This document shows positions 23,418-35,944 of a stretch of DNA of 64,000 nt, one piece after another. The stretch comes from Ligustrum vulgare (Eukaryota > Streptophyta > Magnoliopsida > Lamiales > Oleaceae). The notes under the pieces are model-generated. The model was not told the origin of the DNA. It did not search any database and was given only the letters and a program-made list of their open reading frames with translations. The first letter of the stretch is position 1, and each line of letters opens with the position of its first letter. Made by a program: the position numbers and the translations under genes. The stretch spans positions 44,257,466 through 44,321,465 of the forward strand of contig OY743183.1 in assembly GCA_963555705.1 (NCBI GenBank), in the 5' to 3' direction.

Positions 23418-23422
23418 AAGTA

Positions 23423-23990
23423 ACTGGCCACTATTTCATGGTTTAATGAGTTGTTTCCATAATTCGAGAGGACTTAGATCAAAGTAATAAATTCGGTAAA
23501 TGGACAAGAGAGAGATATATACTTTTGTTATTGTCGTGGTCGTATGTAAATTCTTCTATTTATTGCATCTAGATAAGGAATATTCGAACCCTCTGTATAG
23601 ATACATTGTTAACTTATTTAGGTAGAATTAATTTAAACTCAAGAAAGAAATCACAATTTAAATTAGTGAATTCGACCGAATGCATATTTAGGAAATAAAA
23701 TTAGAATTGGAGTTAATTTAATTGGTTAGGTGAAATCATGAATCACAACTACTTTACTATCGTTTTTAAAAATAAAACAATTTCGCAATTTAATTCTTTA
23801 GTTTATTTTCTTAGTTTTAATTTGAAACACCAAGCAAATTCGTCTATTCAAATAGAGTCTAGAACTAAAACATTTTGGTACTTAATAGCAGTCATTGTGA
23901 AAACGATAATCTGGACTCATTGGTCCACTTTATTACTTTTCACGATCCGTACACTTGCGGGTATATTTTGCATCGAGAAATATTAGTGAA
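23423..23990 (+). mobile_element. Right part of the split LTR-H
   Basis: It continues the LTR interrupted at 1160: joining the two gives a sequence colinear with the reverse complement of 15972-16600, including ACTGGCCA and GTACACTTGCGGG near the end. No Athila-type primer site follows, so it is probably a solo LTR. The exact right end is uncertain. The small frame at 23738-23986 is LTR sequence, not a gene. Confidence 0.75.
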
Positions 23991-24369
23991 AACTTTTTCC
24001 TTTATGTGGATATAAATAACAAGCTTAGAGACGGAAAAAAATCTCTTACATATATATTCTTTTGGGGCCTTTATTGTGAACTTAGCATTATGTCGAACAA
24101 ATTGACATCCTTTTTTTTTTAGCTTGATGGAGCTTGAGCTCAGTCCTAATTTTTTCAGTAGTAGAATTATATGACTTGCGAGTATTTTTGTTTTTTGACC
24201 AGCAGTGGAGGAGTATTACATGTACTACAATGTTATTCGTCTCATGAATTTACATTTTCTTTCCCTCATAGAGTTTAAACCAGTGATTTTTCCAATTAAT
24301 GGTTCTTCAACCGTGATCATATTAATGAAATTATGTAATAGTTCTCTGAAATTCATTTATGACCCTTTT
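23991..24369. other. Unassigned sequence
   Basis: AT-rich and without a recognisable element or gene. It may be intron or flanking sequence of the host pseudogene that follows. Confidence 0.4.
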
Positions 24370-24693
24370 GTGTGAGCAGTGTGTCGTTGAAACTATCTCT
24401 TCTCATAATGTTATACATGTGGTAGCAAAAGCTTGGGTTCCTAGGGTAGACCGTTGATCCCATTGAAGTTTGAAGGTGGGCTAGGTTGGAAGGGTTCTTC
24501 TGCAGCTAGTGATTTTCACAAGGATTGACCTCAATGTTGCTTTTGTAGAAGATATTCCTGAGATTGGATTTCAAAGGGAGGATGTGGGGATACCCTTTAG
24601 TGTGTCTCCTTTCCAAGACTCTTGTTCATAAGTAGGTTCCAGACGAGCAGAGAGGCCTGACATTGATCTGAATTGTCTTTGTGATGATGTGGA
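24370..24693 (+). pseudogene. Host gene remnant, BAH-TFIIS (SUO-like) C-terminal region, part 1
   Basis: From 24460 the frame reads PLKFEGGLGWKGSSAASDF. This closely resembles the conserved F-E-G-x-L-G-W-K-G-S-A-A-x-S-x-F segment of plant nuclear proteins with BAH and TFIIS N-terminal domains. A one-base shift at about 24525 leads to DLNVAFVEDIPEIG, a TAA stop is at 24629-24631, then RRAERPDIDLNCLCDDV. Repeated DLN motifs also fit that family's C-terminus. A TAG lies upstream near 24440. The frame continues across the copia element at 33552. No BAH or TFIIS domain is in the window, so this is a decayed fragment. Family assignment is moderate. Confidence 0.5.
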
Positions 24694-26310
24694 TGTTGGG
24701 AACCAGGGTTGCTCTACTCACAAAAATTGATTTCTTGTGACTAGATCATTCCGTTACAGAATTTTCTGTTCTATGTATTCAACTTGGAATAAACAATTTC
24801 GCACACAAAAATGGTTTCGAGAAGATTACTCTTGTAGCGTGCTTTACAATAATCTTCATCAACAGCTTCTTGATTTCACCAAAGTTTCAAACACTCAAGC
24901 TTTCTCCGGTGTTCTCCAATGGCAGCTGTGCAAATGTATGGTCACCTTTCTCTAGGTCCAGGTTAAATTAGGATTAGGATTTTCTTTGTAAAGAGGAAAC
25001 ACACACTATACACTTTAGTGTGTGTCTCGCCACTTTTTCAATTTGATTTTTTTTTTTCATTTTTCCAATTAGGTTAAGAAAAATAGTCTTTGGAGACTAT
25101 TTGTAACATCTTTACACTCCAAAATCCTACCAGGTCTAGTACCATAACCCAAGCTCATTTCTGCACAGCCCAATACAAGTAATAAGCTTGTATAAACACA
25201 TTATAGTGAAGCCACCGAGGGAACCTGATCGGACCCAATTAAATTAAGCTCCAATAAATTAATTAGGACCCGATCAACTCTTGATCAGTTAAAATTAATT
25301 TATTAATCACGTTCTATTTCACTAAAAGAACGAGATTGCACTCTTAGTAAAATTGAAATTACTGAAAAAATTAATCAATAATTATATCCTCTGACTTATT
25401 GTTCTTACATGTTACCCCCGTCGATCAACTCGAATATTCGGAGCAAGTTAAAATGACCAAAATGCCCTTCTCTGAATATTCATAAACTCTCATCTTCTAT
25501 CTGACAGTTCGATGTGATCACATCATAGAATTCAATAGTCACTGTCAAATTACTGAGCTCATATTCACCTGTCCACTAGAAGAACCAGTGAGATTATGAT
25601 CATACCTTAAAGGTGACGGATTCAATAATACGAATATATGTTTCTCGTTAGTTTACTTTAATTCCCAAAGTACCGAGATATTGATCAGCAATTCGATGTG
25701 ATCACATCACATCATAGAATTCAACAGTCACTGTCAAATTATTGAGCTCAGATTCAACTGTCCACTAGAAAAACCAGTGAGATTATGATCATACCTTAAA
25801 GGTGACAGAATCAATAATATGAATATATGTTCCTCGTTAGTTTACTTTAATTCCCAAAGTACCGAGATATTGATCAGCAATTTGATCTCACCCATTGATA
25901 CCTCAAAGAACTTCAGGTTAGTAATTGAAATCCATTATCTGATTAGGATTAAGGTTCTACGTACGATAGTCAAGTGAAATTAAATTTGTATGGTCAATAC
26001 CACAAATTAATTTCACGTGATCCCGTCCAATACGTTCCAAACGTACTCTCAATTTTATTATCAAAGTCAAAGATAGACTTTAATAAAATCGAGACGATCT
26101 TATCAAAATAAAATTGTCCATATTTATTTACTGATCGTGAACGTTAATTTTAGATCGAATTACAAATTGAATCATTCTGTGTTTAACAACTTAAACACTC
26201 AATCTTTAATATAAAATCGACCCATGAACAAACGCAACATCATATTAATACAATCAATTAATGTTTCAAATGTCGTGAATTATACTCTATGGACATATAT
26301 AATTCCAACA
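24694..26310 (-). repeat. 3' LTR of the copia element (left copy)
   Basis: This 1617-bp LTR matches 32135-33551 but is 200 bp longer, chiefly because of an internal 184-bp tandem duplication. The frame at 24737-24955 has a counterpart at 32178-32396 in the other LTR and reflects LTR homology, not a gene. Confidence 0.9.
25511..25878. repeat. 184-bp tandem duplication inside one copia LTR
   Basis: The segment beginning GATGTGATCACATCA at 25511 repeats at 25695. The partner LTR has only one copy (about 32933). The duplication therefore arose after insertion. Confidence 0.88.
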
Positions 26311-26325
26311 ATCTCTTACTTGCCC
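26311..26325 (-). other. Polypurine tract of the copia element
   Basis: On the minus strand it reads GGGCAAGTAAGAGAT directly before the LTR start. It is purine-rich with two pyrimidine interruptions, and its place is right. Confidence 0.6.
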
Positions 26326-27890
26326 GTAGAGTATACATGAAACATCGAATCATTCATCTTGTCAACATCATCATTACATTAATGATTATGTTCTCAACCA
26401 AGATGGTAACTTCTCTCGATGTAAGTCTCGGTTGTATAACAAACAATCCAAGATTGTATTACACCCAACCAATGAACCACCTTATCTCCCAGTTATATTC
26501 CAATTTTGACGACTCTCGAGAGTCTTTGTCAAATCAGATCTTAATTAGTTTTAATCCATCAGATCACAACCTGAATAGATAAGCAAATATTTACTCATTT
26601 TCCAAAAACGCTTGAGTATATGCTTTACCTCTATATAATGATCTAATCCAGGATCAAATTAATAATCACCAACAATATTCCCAGCATAAGATATGACCTA
26701 TCTAGTGTAAAGTAAGGCTTCCTATAGCCGGAGCATAAGGAACATTCTCTATCTTACCATGAGTCTTAGGAGAATACTCGTAAGATAGATAAAGTCCACA
26801 AAGAAAGTTATCACTTTCAGGATTTAAATATTGCAAATGTAGATAGTATCTTATTATTACATGAAACTTGAGACTATTCTATTCCATTTTTCTCCCACTC
26901 CAAAAAGTACGGATGTCTAGAAAAATTAGACAGTCATCTAAAAGTCTTTCAAGTCTAATTGCTGGTATCAACTACCATTTAATGAAAATACTCTCACACA
27001 TAAGTAGAGTGTCATTCAAATAAATAGTCGGGAAAATTGTCTCATCTTTCTGTATACACGAGTGTACTTAAGATATATCAAGATTTTGATCAACAACATG
27101 TATCACAATGATTCGATCAAATTCTATATTCCATATCTTGAACAATTACCCAAATCAAAGTTGGAAACTTGTAAGTCATGAACTTACTTTCATGGTCTTT
27201 GAACCCATCATGTTACACTTTGTAAATGATTTCCTCAAGATGCATTCAAGAAACAACATCTTGACATCCAATTGTCGTACCTCATTTTTACAATGAACGA
27301 CAATGAATAAAAGATCTAGGTAAACTTTTGCATGGAAATAGAGGAGAAGGGTTTCACAAACCCACATCCATAAGCCTTGCACTAAAGGCATCAACCATCC
27401 GATCCCCACTCTCTCATCATCTTAAAAATCATCACACCCCATAGGTTTGACCCCATTAGGTATGTGTACAAATATCCAAACCTTGGTTAGTACAAGGAAT
27501 CCAATTCCGAGTTCACGTTCACCTTCCATGATTTCAAATCCATAACTTCTACCACTTCCCTAAATGAGTAGGAGTCCTCTTAGTTCAGTAGAGACTGTCT
27601 AAAAAGACTCTCTCTATAGAATAAATGTCAAGAAGGTGGTCTTACAACCTTCCCACTCCAATTAGTCGCTGGAAGTGTATTTCGATTATGTCCAAACAGA
27701 GTTACTTCCTCTCCTCCCACTACTTGGTATATCCCTAATTGGGATCAACCTCTCCACTTCCTCTTTATGAATATAAAGAAGAGGCAGAATAGTGAGAACA
27801 AATTCTACTACAACCTTTGGTTTTTCCCTGTCCATTGGGATCACCAGGCAAGAATAGTGGTTGAACCACTTGCCCATTTCTCCCACTAGG
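26320..27890 (-). pseudogene. Copia pol remnant (RT/RNase H)
   Basis: On the minus strand VRQLDVKMLFLECIL (within 27176-27409) matches the copia RT motif usually QMDVKTAFLNG. Further left, ENVPYAPAIGSLT (about 26690-26760) matches the VPYASAVGSLMYA motif, and ILCWEYC follows in the place of the DI-x-YAVG segment. Frames are broken by many stops. The YVDD box was not found. The order of motifs on the minus strand fits the primer-site orientation. Confidence 0.65.
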
Positions 27891-30800
27891 ATCGAAAATC
27901 ATCGGTTCCGTAGGAAGTCCCAAATCATCAAGATTAATTCTATGCTGAAACATGGAATCAAGTTGTTTGAACCACGTTCTAACATCTTATCCAATAAAAT
28001 TTTACTTGTGAATTTGTATTCTTCTATATGCCTTATCCTCTAAGAAAGTTACATTTGTACTGAAAAAATACTTTCTTGACCAGAGGACTATAGAAGAAAT
28101 AATTTCTAGTTTCGTTGTATACCTTATAATCAAACCTTCATTGTTGTCTCCATCTCATCAATCCTTCCTTTCAGCTTGTGTGCCAAAAGTCTCCAAATCT
28201 GAATGTGGTATAGACTAGGCTTGCACCCATGCCACAACTCTAGGGGTATTTCAGGAAATGAATCAATGGTACTAGACTATGAAGGAACCTGACTATCTCC
28301 GGTGTACATTTCCAAATGAAACTAGTAATGAGGATAACTCATCATTGATTTGGTATTACCTTGTTCTCCCTTTTCAATAAATGGTTCCTAAACTCATATG
28401 AGAGATACACAAACATCGATCAAATCGAAGTATCTCGATTCTCTTAATTATTTCTCAACTTCTATCCCAAATTCTAGAATTTCTTCAACATTTCAGATCA
28501 ATGAGATATTAAGTATAGAATCAAGATCTGAAGTGATCATCAATAAAAGTGATGAATTACTCATACTCTCTCGTATCTTGAGCACAAAAGAATCCACACA
28601 TATAGAAGTGTATTAATCCCCAAACTCTTAAGTCCATTTAATTTATAAGGACTCTTGGTTATCTAATCCTCTAAACAAGATTCAGAAAACAGTATAGACT
28701 CCACCTCAGATCCTTTTGAGGTCCATCCCTTACTAGTATTATAATCGAGTTTTGGATAAGTGTGACCAAGCCTAAGATCTTAATCATTTTACCCTCTAAA
28801 TAAAATTCAAAAGCCCACATAGATTCTGGCTCCAAAATACTTAGAAGCTATCTTTACTAGTCTTTCAATCTTATTTAGATAAATATGATTATCTTAAAAT
28901 CTTATCAAAGAGATCAATAATACAAGGAATCATCTATCCCTTATCACTTGTAGTAATATTACACTTAGAACCATTTACAAAGTTTTGAGATTGTTAACCA
29001 TTTGTCTCGCAATAATAAGAGCATTATTTAACTTAATTCCAACTAATAACTAGAGATTAAGTGCTAAATAATTTCGCTCAAATAATAAAGAGACACAATA
29101 ACAATCAAATTGTTTCGCAAACATAAAAGCCCAACGGCTCTTTCCATATTACCGTACTCGTGCTTATCCTTATAGTATACTCTATCTCATTGTGTCATTT
29201 GGTCGCCTAGGACCATATTGCAATAACTTGCAATAGTGATTAGTTACTCTAGAATCTATAATCAAGATAGACTCAGTTACTAATCATAACACAATGAACA
29301 GAGTATTACTCCATTATAGAGTTTCCAAAAACGGCTACCTCCTCATTAATCCTATCTTAGCTCAAAAGCAAAAAGGTTAGAGGGTCTACCATACTATCCG
29401 TTGCTTTAAAATAATCTATTCTCTATTAATAGCTCACATTGAACCTTCCAGTAACACGTTCATGAATTTAGTTCACACTGAACAGCAAAAGATCATCTTA
29501 AAATATTTCTCAAGCATTATGTCACATGAATCAATGTTTGCAAGTGGAACCTCCACCACGTTAAAGTGAAAAATCATGTTTTATCAAATGGTCTCTTGCA
29601 AAAATGTGATCGGTTCATAAGTAGAAATATATTATAGCTAGATAGCATATTTTGTATAACTCCATAATTAAGATATCCAAAATTATCATAAATACCCTTC
29701 CCTCGTGAAAATAAAATTGGTTGTCCTATTTTGATGTTTTTATTGCAAAGTACTTGATATGAGAATCAAAACTATGTAATAAACCATCTCATCAAAATAA
29801 AACCATTTTCATTGGAAGATTTATAATTATTTTTGAACAAGGATCTTCTAGCACGAACAAATGTCATAAGTAGAAAGAATTAGAATGAGACGTGTTACAG
29901 TTTTCGAAAATTAGTTGGTGATGTCTAAACATATAACTAGTTGTGAAAATAGGACATTCAAATAAAATAATTGTATTAAACACAAGTTGCATAAATGATG
30001 AATACTTTCATATATGATGCATGAATAAAAAATTATGCACAAGTAGACCCAAAACTACTATAATATGACGACAACCTAAAACCCCAAAATCTTAAACACA
30101 TTTCTCTATAGGAGAAATAAATGTGATTTATGACTAGGCTGGGACCCTCCCACTAAATTAAATATATCCAGCATCTCATGCAATATTTAATTTATAGTCG
30201 TTAAAATTTGGCCATCATTGACATCGTTTGGATATTCTATAGAAAGTCCCCACGATGTCATTAATTTAAGTGTCTAACCCCTATATTGATAATATTTCAA
30301 GTACCAAATTAATTATGTCACCTATAGGGTAATCATGATTAATTCACGCTTAAAAAATTATCACCTAATTGGGTCTAATCCAGTAACCAAAATAGTGCAG
30401 CTCTCTTATAGGGAGACTAATTATATTAGCACGTAACATACATAAATTTTTACTAATGAGCTAATAGGGCAGGCCGTGAGTTCAAAAATTGCACCCTCGC
30501 TCACTTAATATTTTGAACTCTTGGGTTTTAATTAATAATTACCCAATCAATTTTAACTCTTAAAATCAATTTAATTATTAATAAATATATTTATTTTCTA
30601 ATCTAACATTTAGAAAAGAAAATAAAATATAAAACAATGTATGACAGTATAGTACCTAGAGCTGTGTTCATGGGATCTACATGACATGTTATTTAATGAC
30701 ATTCATTCATAATTTATTAAAGCAATAAATAAATGCGATAATAAAATAAACATGAACATAATTTATGGTCAAACCTAGACACAAAAATTACAAATTAATA

Positions 30801-32117
30801 AAAGATTCAATTGAGCCACAAGCCGGTCCAATTCTTCAATTCTCATTTGCAAGTGTCCAATCCAAATCAACAAAGCTTCAGTCTTCAACCCAAATGTCAA
30901 AATGTAATGATCCAATTAAATATTCCAACCCATTGTAAAATTCAGTCCACGTTGCATTGGCCCAGCTAAACAATTTAGCCCACATTGCAATTAGTCAAAA
31001 TGGACCAATTTTACAATTTCAGGGCCATATTTAATTTCATCTATATCTAGCCCAACTTCAATTTAATTCAACAGTCCCAATCAGCAAATCATTTGATTCC
31101 GGCCCATTTTCTTAATTCCAAAAAATCGGCCCAAAAGAAGTCACGGCCCAAATGATGATCCATCTTCTTCTCTCTGATGCAACAAAAAACGTAGCAACCA
31201 AAGGAGATTTGAAAAGTGCAGCCGCCACCTTCTCCTCTTGCCTTTTCCGGAAAAGTTCTTGGAAGAAACCACCATCTAGACACCAGAGCAGTGCCTGTGT
31301 GCCCCAGCCACTTCTGCCATCAAGGTGGTATGGACCACCAATCGCGGCAGTGGCAGCACCCTAGTGCCACTGCTCATCACCCGCAGCCGGGCTCGCCTCA
31401 ATCCCCGGAGGAAGATTCAGAGGAATGATCACCCAGTGGTACCATCGCTACTGCTAAAAACCATGACGGCAGTACTCAAAACACCATCGCACGCGCGCAC
31501 ATGGCAGCAGCGACACCACCTGGTGTCGCGCCTTCTCGCTTAGCCTGTGGTACCGCTGCAGCCACAGTCAAGGCAAGAAGACGGTGCCCTAAGGTGCAAC
31601 CATCGACCATCGACCGCAACTGCAGCACTCACAGATGCTGCTGGCCCCTGCGAATGTCCTTCAATAATTTTCCCAAATTTACAAAGTAGGTCCTCAAAGA
31701 ATGAAGATGGTGAAATTTGGTGCAACATATGAAAACTGAGTCTCGGGTCCTTTCTTTTAAAACTGCAGATCAAGCCCTCCAAATTTTGCAACAGAAGTCC
31801 TTCAATCTGGAAACGGCATTATCTGATCCTCTGATTTTATAATTACAACAGAAAGAACATAAACCCTAATTTGCTAATTCTATTGCAAAAATAAAAATCA
31901 AAGGGGAAAACATGGAGACGTAATCCACCCCCTTTGTTACATTACTTGATAAAACAAATACAAGATTTTACGACAAAAATCTAAGGCCATAAATTTGTTC
32001 ATCGAAATATCATTCATCCAATAACAATCAAATCACATAAAACCAAACACCGTTCAACTAACACATGCATAAACAAAAATATTTATTCCAAAGTACACAA
32101 AGCAGTATCAAAAACCT
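27891..32117 (-). other. Degenerate interior of the copia element
   Basis: This should hold gag, protease, integrase and the 5' leader, but I recognise no clear motif. It is mostly AT-rich with stops in every frame. A GC-rich patch at about 31200-31640 gives several short overlapping open frames on both strands; none looks like a protein family and they are probably chance. Additional old insertions may be hidden here. Confidence 0.5.
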
Positions 32118-32120
32118 GGG

Positions 32121-32132
32121 GCTCTGATACCA
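32121..32132 (-). other. Primer binding site (initiator-Met tRNA), copia element
   Basis: The minus strand reads TGGTATCAGAGC, a full 12-base match to the initiator-Met type site, two bases from the LTR end at 32135. Confidence 0.93.
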
Positions 32133-32134
32133 AT

Positions 32135-33551
32135 TGTTGGGAACCCGGGTTGCTCTACTCACAAAAATTGATTTCTTGTGATTAGATCATTCCGTTACAG
32201 GATTTTCTATTATATGTATTCAACTTGGAATAAACAATTTTGCACACAAAAATGGTTTCCAGAAGATTACCCTTGTAGCGTGCTTTACAATAATCTTCAT
32301 CAACTGCTTCTTGATTCCACCAAAGCTTCAAACCCTCAAGCTTTCCTCGGTGTTTTCCAATGGCAGCTGTGGAAGTGTGTGGTCACCTTTCTCTAGGTCC
32401 AGGTTAAACTAGGATTAGGGTTTTCTTTGTAAAGAGGAAATACACATTACACACTTTAGTGTGTGTCTTGCCACTTTTCCAATTAGGTTAAGAAAAATAG
32501 TCTTAGGAGACTATTTGTAACCTCTTTACACTCCAAAACCCTACCAGGCCTAGTACTATAACCCAAGCTCATTTCTGCACAGTCCAATACAAGTAATAAG
32601 CATATACAAACCCATTATAGTGAAGCCACCGAGGGAACCTGATCAGACCCAATTAAACTAAGCTCCAATAAATTAATTAGGATCCGATCAACTCTTGATC
32701 AGTCAAAATTAATTTATTAATCACGTTCTATTCCACTAGAAGAATAAGATTGCACTCTTAGTAAATTGAAATTACTGAAACAATTAATCAATTATTATAT
32801 CCTCTGACTTATCGTTCTTACATGTTACCCTCGTCGATCAACTCGAATATTCGGAGCAAGTTAAAATGATCAAAATGCCCTTCTCTGAATATTTATAAAT
32901 CCTCAACTCTCATCTTCTATCTGACAGTTCAATGTGATCACATCACATCATAGAATTCAACAATCGCTGTCAAATTACTGAGCTCAAATTCAACTGTCCA
33001 CTAGAAGAACCAGTGAGATTATGATCATACCTTAAAGGTGACGGATTCAATAATACGAATATATGTTTCTCGTTAGTTTACTTTAATTTCCAAAGAACCG
33101 AGATATTGATCAGCAATTTGATCTCACTCATTGATACCTCAAAGAACTTTAAGTTAGTAATCGAAGTCCATTATCCGATTAGGATTAAGGTTCCATGTAC
33201 GATAGTCAAGTGAAATTAAATTTGTGTGGTCAATGCCACAAATTAATTTCACGTGGTCCCGTCCAATACATTCAAAACGTACTCTCAATTTTATTATCAA
33301 AGTCAATGATAGACTTTAATAAAAACGAGATGATCTTAATAAAATAAAATTGTTCATATTTATATACTGATCGTGAACGTTAAATTTAGATCGAATTACG
33401 AATTGAATCTTTCTGTATTTAACAACTTAAACATTCGATCTTTAATATAAAACCGACCCATGAACAAACGCAACATCATATTAATACAATCAATTAATGT
33501 TTTATTTCAAATGTCGTAAATTATACTCAATGGGCATATATAATTTCAACA
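32135..33551 (-). repeat. 5' LTR of the copia element (right copy)
   Basis: This 1417-bp LTR starts TGTTGGGAACCC and ends CAACA. It aligns with the left copy without the 184-bp duplication. Confidence 0.9.
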
Positions 33552-33872
33552 ATGGATGAGTCCCCTCAATCTTCTTTTCCAGTTGAATCAAGAAATCCCT
33601 ATTTGGCGGAATTGGACTTGAATGCTAATACATCGCCTAGAAACACACGCAATAATGTTGACTGGCAAGGGCAAGGTAACCAACCCTTGGAAAACAAAGC
33701 ATTGTTTTCTGTGAATTCCAGAGAACAGGATGTAAATTTTACTCGATCCACTTACTTGCCAGATTTGGGTTCTGTGAATGTTTTCCATAATGCTCATGCC
33801 CATTCACACATGATGGCTGCACCAAATATCCTAAAACAATTTGACGAGATGCATAGAGTTTCTCCGCTGTAA
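33552..33872 (+). pseudogene. Host gene remnant, SUO-like C-terminal region, part 2
   Basis: An open frame of 106 codons ends in TAA at 33870-33872. Its apparent ATG is created by the target duplication; before insertion the frame ran from DLNCLCDDV (24690) into DESPQSSFP. It includes AELDLNANTSPR, a further DLN motif of the type bound by TOPLESS-like corepressors in plants, and ends MHRVSPL. The rest is low in recognisable features. With part 1 it forms the 3' end of a broken host gene; whether this piece is still transcribed is unknown. Confidence 0.5.
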
Positions 33873-34050
33873 CCAAAATTACCATACCCGTCTGTTACAT
33901 ATGTAACAAATGACAACCATAAATTCTATACTCTTCTAATTTTACATGCAACTTGGATCATGCTAATGTTATGTGACAGATTTTTTGTTGAATTGAGGCT
34001 ACAGCATTTTAAATTACATCATTAATCAAGTAAAAGTTATTGGTAGTTTC
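33873..34050. other. Possible 3' flank of the host pseudogene
   Basis: Short AT-rich stretch between the stop codon and the next LTR insertion, plausibly 3' untranslated sequence. It carries no recognised signal. Confidence 0.35.
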
Positions 34051-35549
34051 TGTTGGGAATTTACTTAATCATGCGCAACGAAAATTAACATATTTTCAAT
34101 TTCCAAACAAATGATCTTCTTTGTGTTTAGATAGAATTCGTGATATTAGAAAATTAAGTCTTGATGTTCTAACGTAGCAATTCGAATTCCTTGCATATCT
34201 CTGCACACCATAGCTGTCTAATCAGCCGGCCTCCAAAGGTGATCCACACGAGAGAACAAGAACAAGAATGAAAGGTTAGGTTTGTCATTACTAAACCCTA
34301 GTTGTATATTAATGTATGCTTGAATGGGCTAGGGCGTCAACTTAAACATTACCCAGTCCATGTGATTTAATTAATTAAACCTAGGACATAAATTAATTAA
34401 TCTAATTAATTAATTAGAGTCTATTAATAAACAATATAATTAATTAATTCTACAAATGTCAAACACTTGTTAATTAATTAATTATAATTACATTCTTCTA
34501 GTTCTCCCATTGTGTGTGACCCTCCAGGTTCCCGATCACGATATTGAACGACATGAATTATTATCTTGATCTAATCAAAATAAGATTAATTAAAACTCGC
34601 TTTTTAATCAATCATTAATTCTCCTACATTAATTAATTCACATTTGTTGTCCCAAATTGACGTCTAGCAATGTGTCGGACACATGTGACGTGGTGTGATA
34701 AAACCAAACTAGTTCGTTTATCATAAAACTATAATCACTTCGTCAGTATGATCTAATCAATTACAAGATATGAAAATGTATCAACCTCGTTCATTGATCA
34801 TATCTTTTACTTTGCTCTTAAGTCAATAAACGTCGAAACAATTTTCGACTATATTTATTCACCGTGGCCAAGAATTTTAATATCAACTTAACCAAATAAC
34901 GTGGATCATAATCTCTTACTATCTATGAGTGAAAAATCCTATATTGATCATTCAAAACCTTCATGTGATTTTTGACATACCCGAATGACATCCTATTAGC
35001 AACTCCTTTCAGAGCAAGATCTGATATCATCAATGTATGATTGTCCTCATATAAGGTACTACGATGAGATCAAGTCAAAGGATCAATTCCATTAACGAAT
35101 ATTGGAGATTAACAACTGACACTCAGATAGTTATCTATATGAAATCTTTGTTGTGGGTCTCCAATGTTTTGTTCTTTTAACAGAAGCATCCACGTGTTCA
35201 TTTAGATGTCTCTACATCTTAGCTTGTGAGATCAGCTACTCACTTCTAAAATAAGCGATGCCACACGTGTTGGTCTATCCGTAATAAAGGTATCCGTATC
35301 TCGATATTACTTTACGACCAAAGATGATTTAATATTCAATTATAACTTATATCTCACAATCACAACTCTTTGTGATTAATACGTTATGAAGATTTGAATC
35401 TACAGACTCTGTTGATTTAATTTGTAATACTAACATTAATATTAATAATAATAAAAAAATCTGCCATATTAATAAAATTGCATCAAATATATTAATAAGT
35501 GTTTGGTTAAACAATGTCAAAGAATTAGACCTAGGGCATAACACTTACA
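34051..35549. mobile_element. Solo LTR, 1.5 kb
   Basis: The sequence begins TGTTGGGAATTTAC and ends ATAACACTTACA, flanked by GTTTC at 34046-34050 and 35550-35554. No interior is present. It is unlike the neighbouring copia LTR after the first eight bases. The TGTTGGGAA start is common in copia LTRs, but the orientation and superfamily are not settled. Confidence 0.8.
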
Positions 35550-35554
35550 GTTTC

Positions 35555-35789
35555 TTGATTTGGTTGTAGTTGCATTCACTAATGGAATGATTTTCTATTT
35601 TCTCCCATAATGCCACTACTTCCATATTATAAGCAGTCTAAAGAGCTTTAAGGCATTTTTAATACCTGATGTAGTGTACCATTCTTCTCCAAATTTTTTA
35701 TGTTTTGAATCCAGAGCTGGTTTGAGTTGTTTAACTTCTTGTTCTCCAGGTGTACCAGCCCAAACAGAAGGTAAATAAAAAAAAATATT
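35555..35789. other. Unassigned sequence after the solo LTR
   Basis: It continues the host sequence interrupted by the solo LTR. No gene recognised. Confidence 0.4.
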
Positions 35790-35944
35790 TTTTAAAAAAG
35801 GAATAGGGGTCAGTTCTAAGAACACAACTGACGCGTATAAGTAACAATACGCATTGATTGTAGACCAATAACTGACACATAAGGTTACCAAAAGGTGTTG
35901 GTTGTTGTCTACAACCAATGCCTTTTGTCAACTTTATGCGTCAG
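35790..35944. mobile_element. Probable end of a CACTA (En/Spm) element
   Basis: Short segments built from TTGGTTGT/GTCTACAACCAA, GACGCGTATAAGTAAC and TTTATGCGTCAG recur in direct and inverted orientation. This resembles the sub-terminal repeats of plant CACTA transposons. No terminal CACTA with a matching partner or transposase is visible. Confidence 0.4.

Larger units (their letters stand above)
24694..33551 (-). mobile_element. Ty1/copia element, minus strand, inserted in a host exon
   Basis: Two LTRs begin TGTTGGGAACC and end TTCAACA or TTCCAACA. The left flank GTGGA (24689-24693) and right flank ATGGA (33552-33556) agree at four of five bases, fitting a target duplication. On the minus strand an initiator-Met primer site precedes the interior and a purine-rich tract precedes the left LTR. 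Copia RT traces occur on the minus strand between 26300 and 27400. Coding capacity is badly degraded. Confidence 0.85.

Noticed and set aside
31152..31800. A cluster of overlapping GC-rich open frames on both strands
   Set aside because: They overlap each other in several frames, show no domain and lie within the copia interior; composition alone explains their openness.
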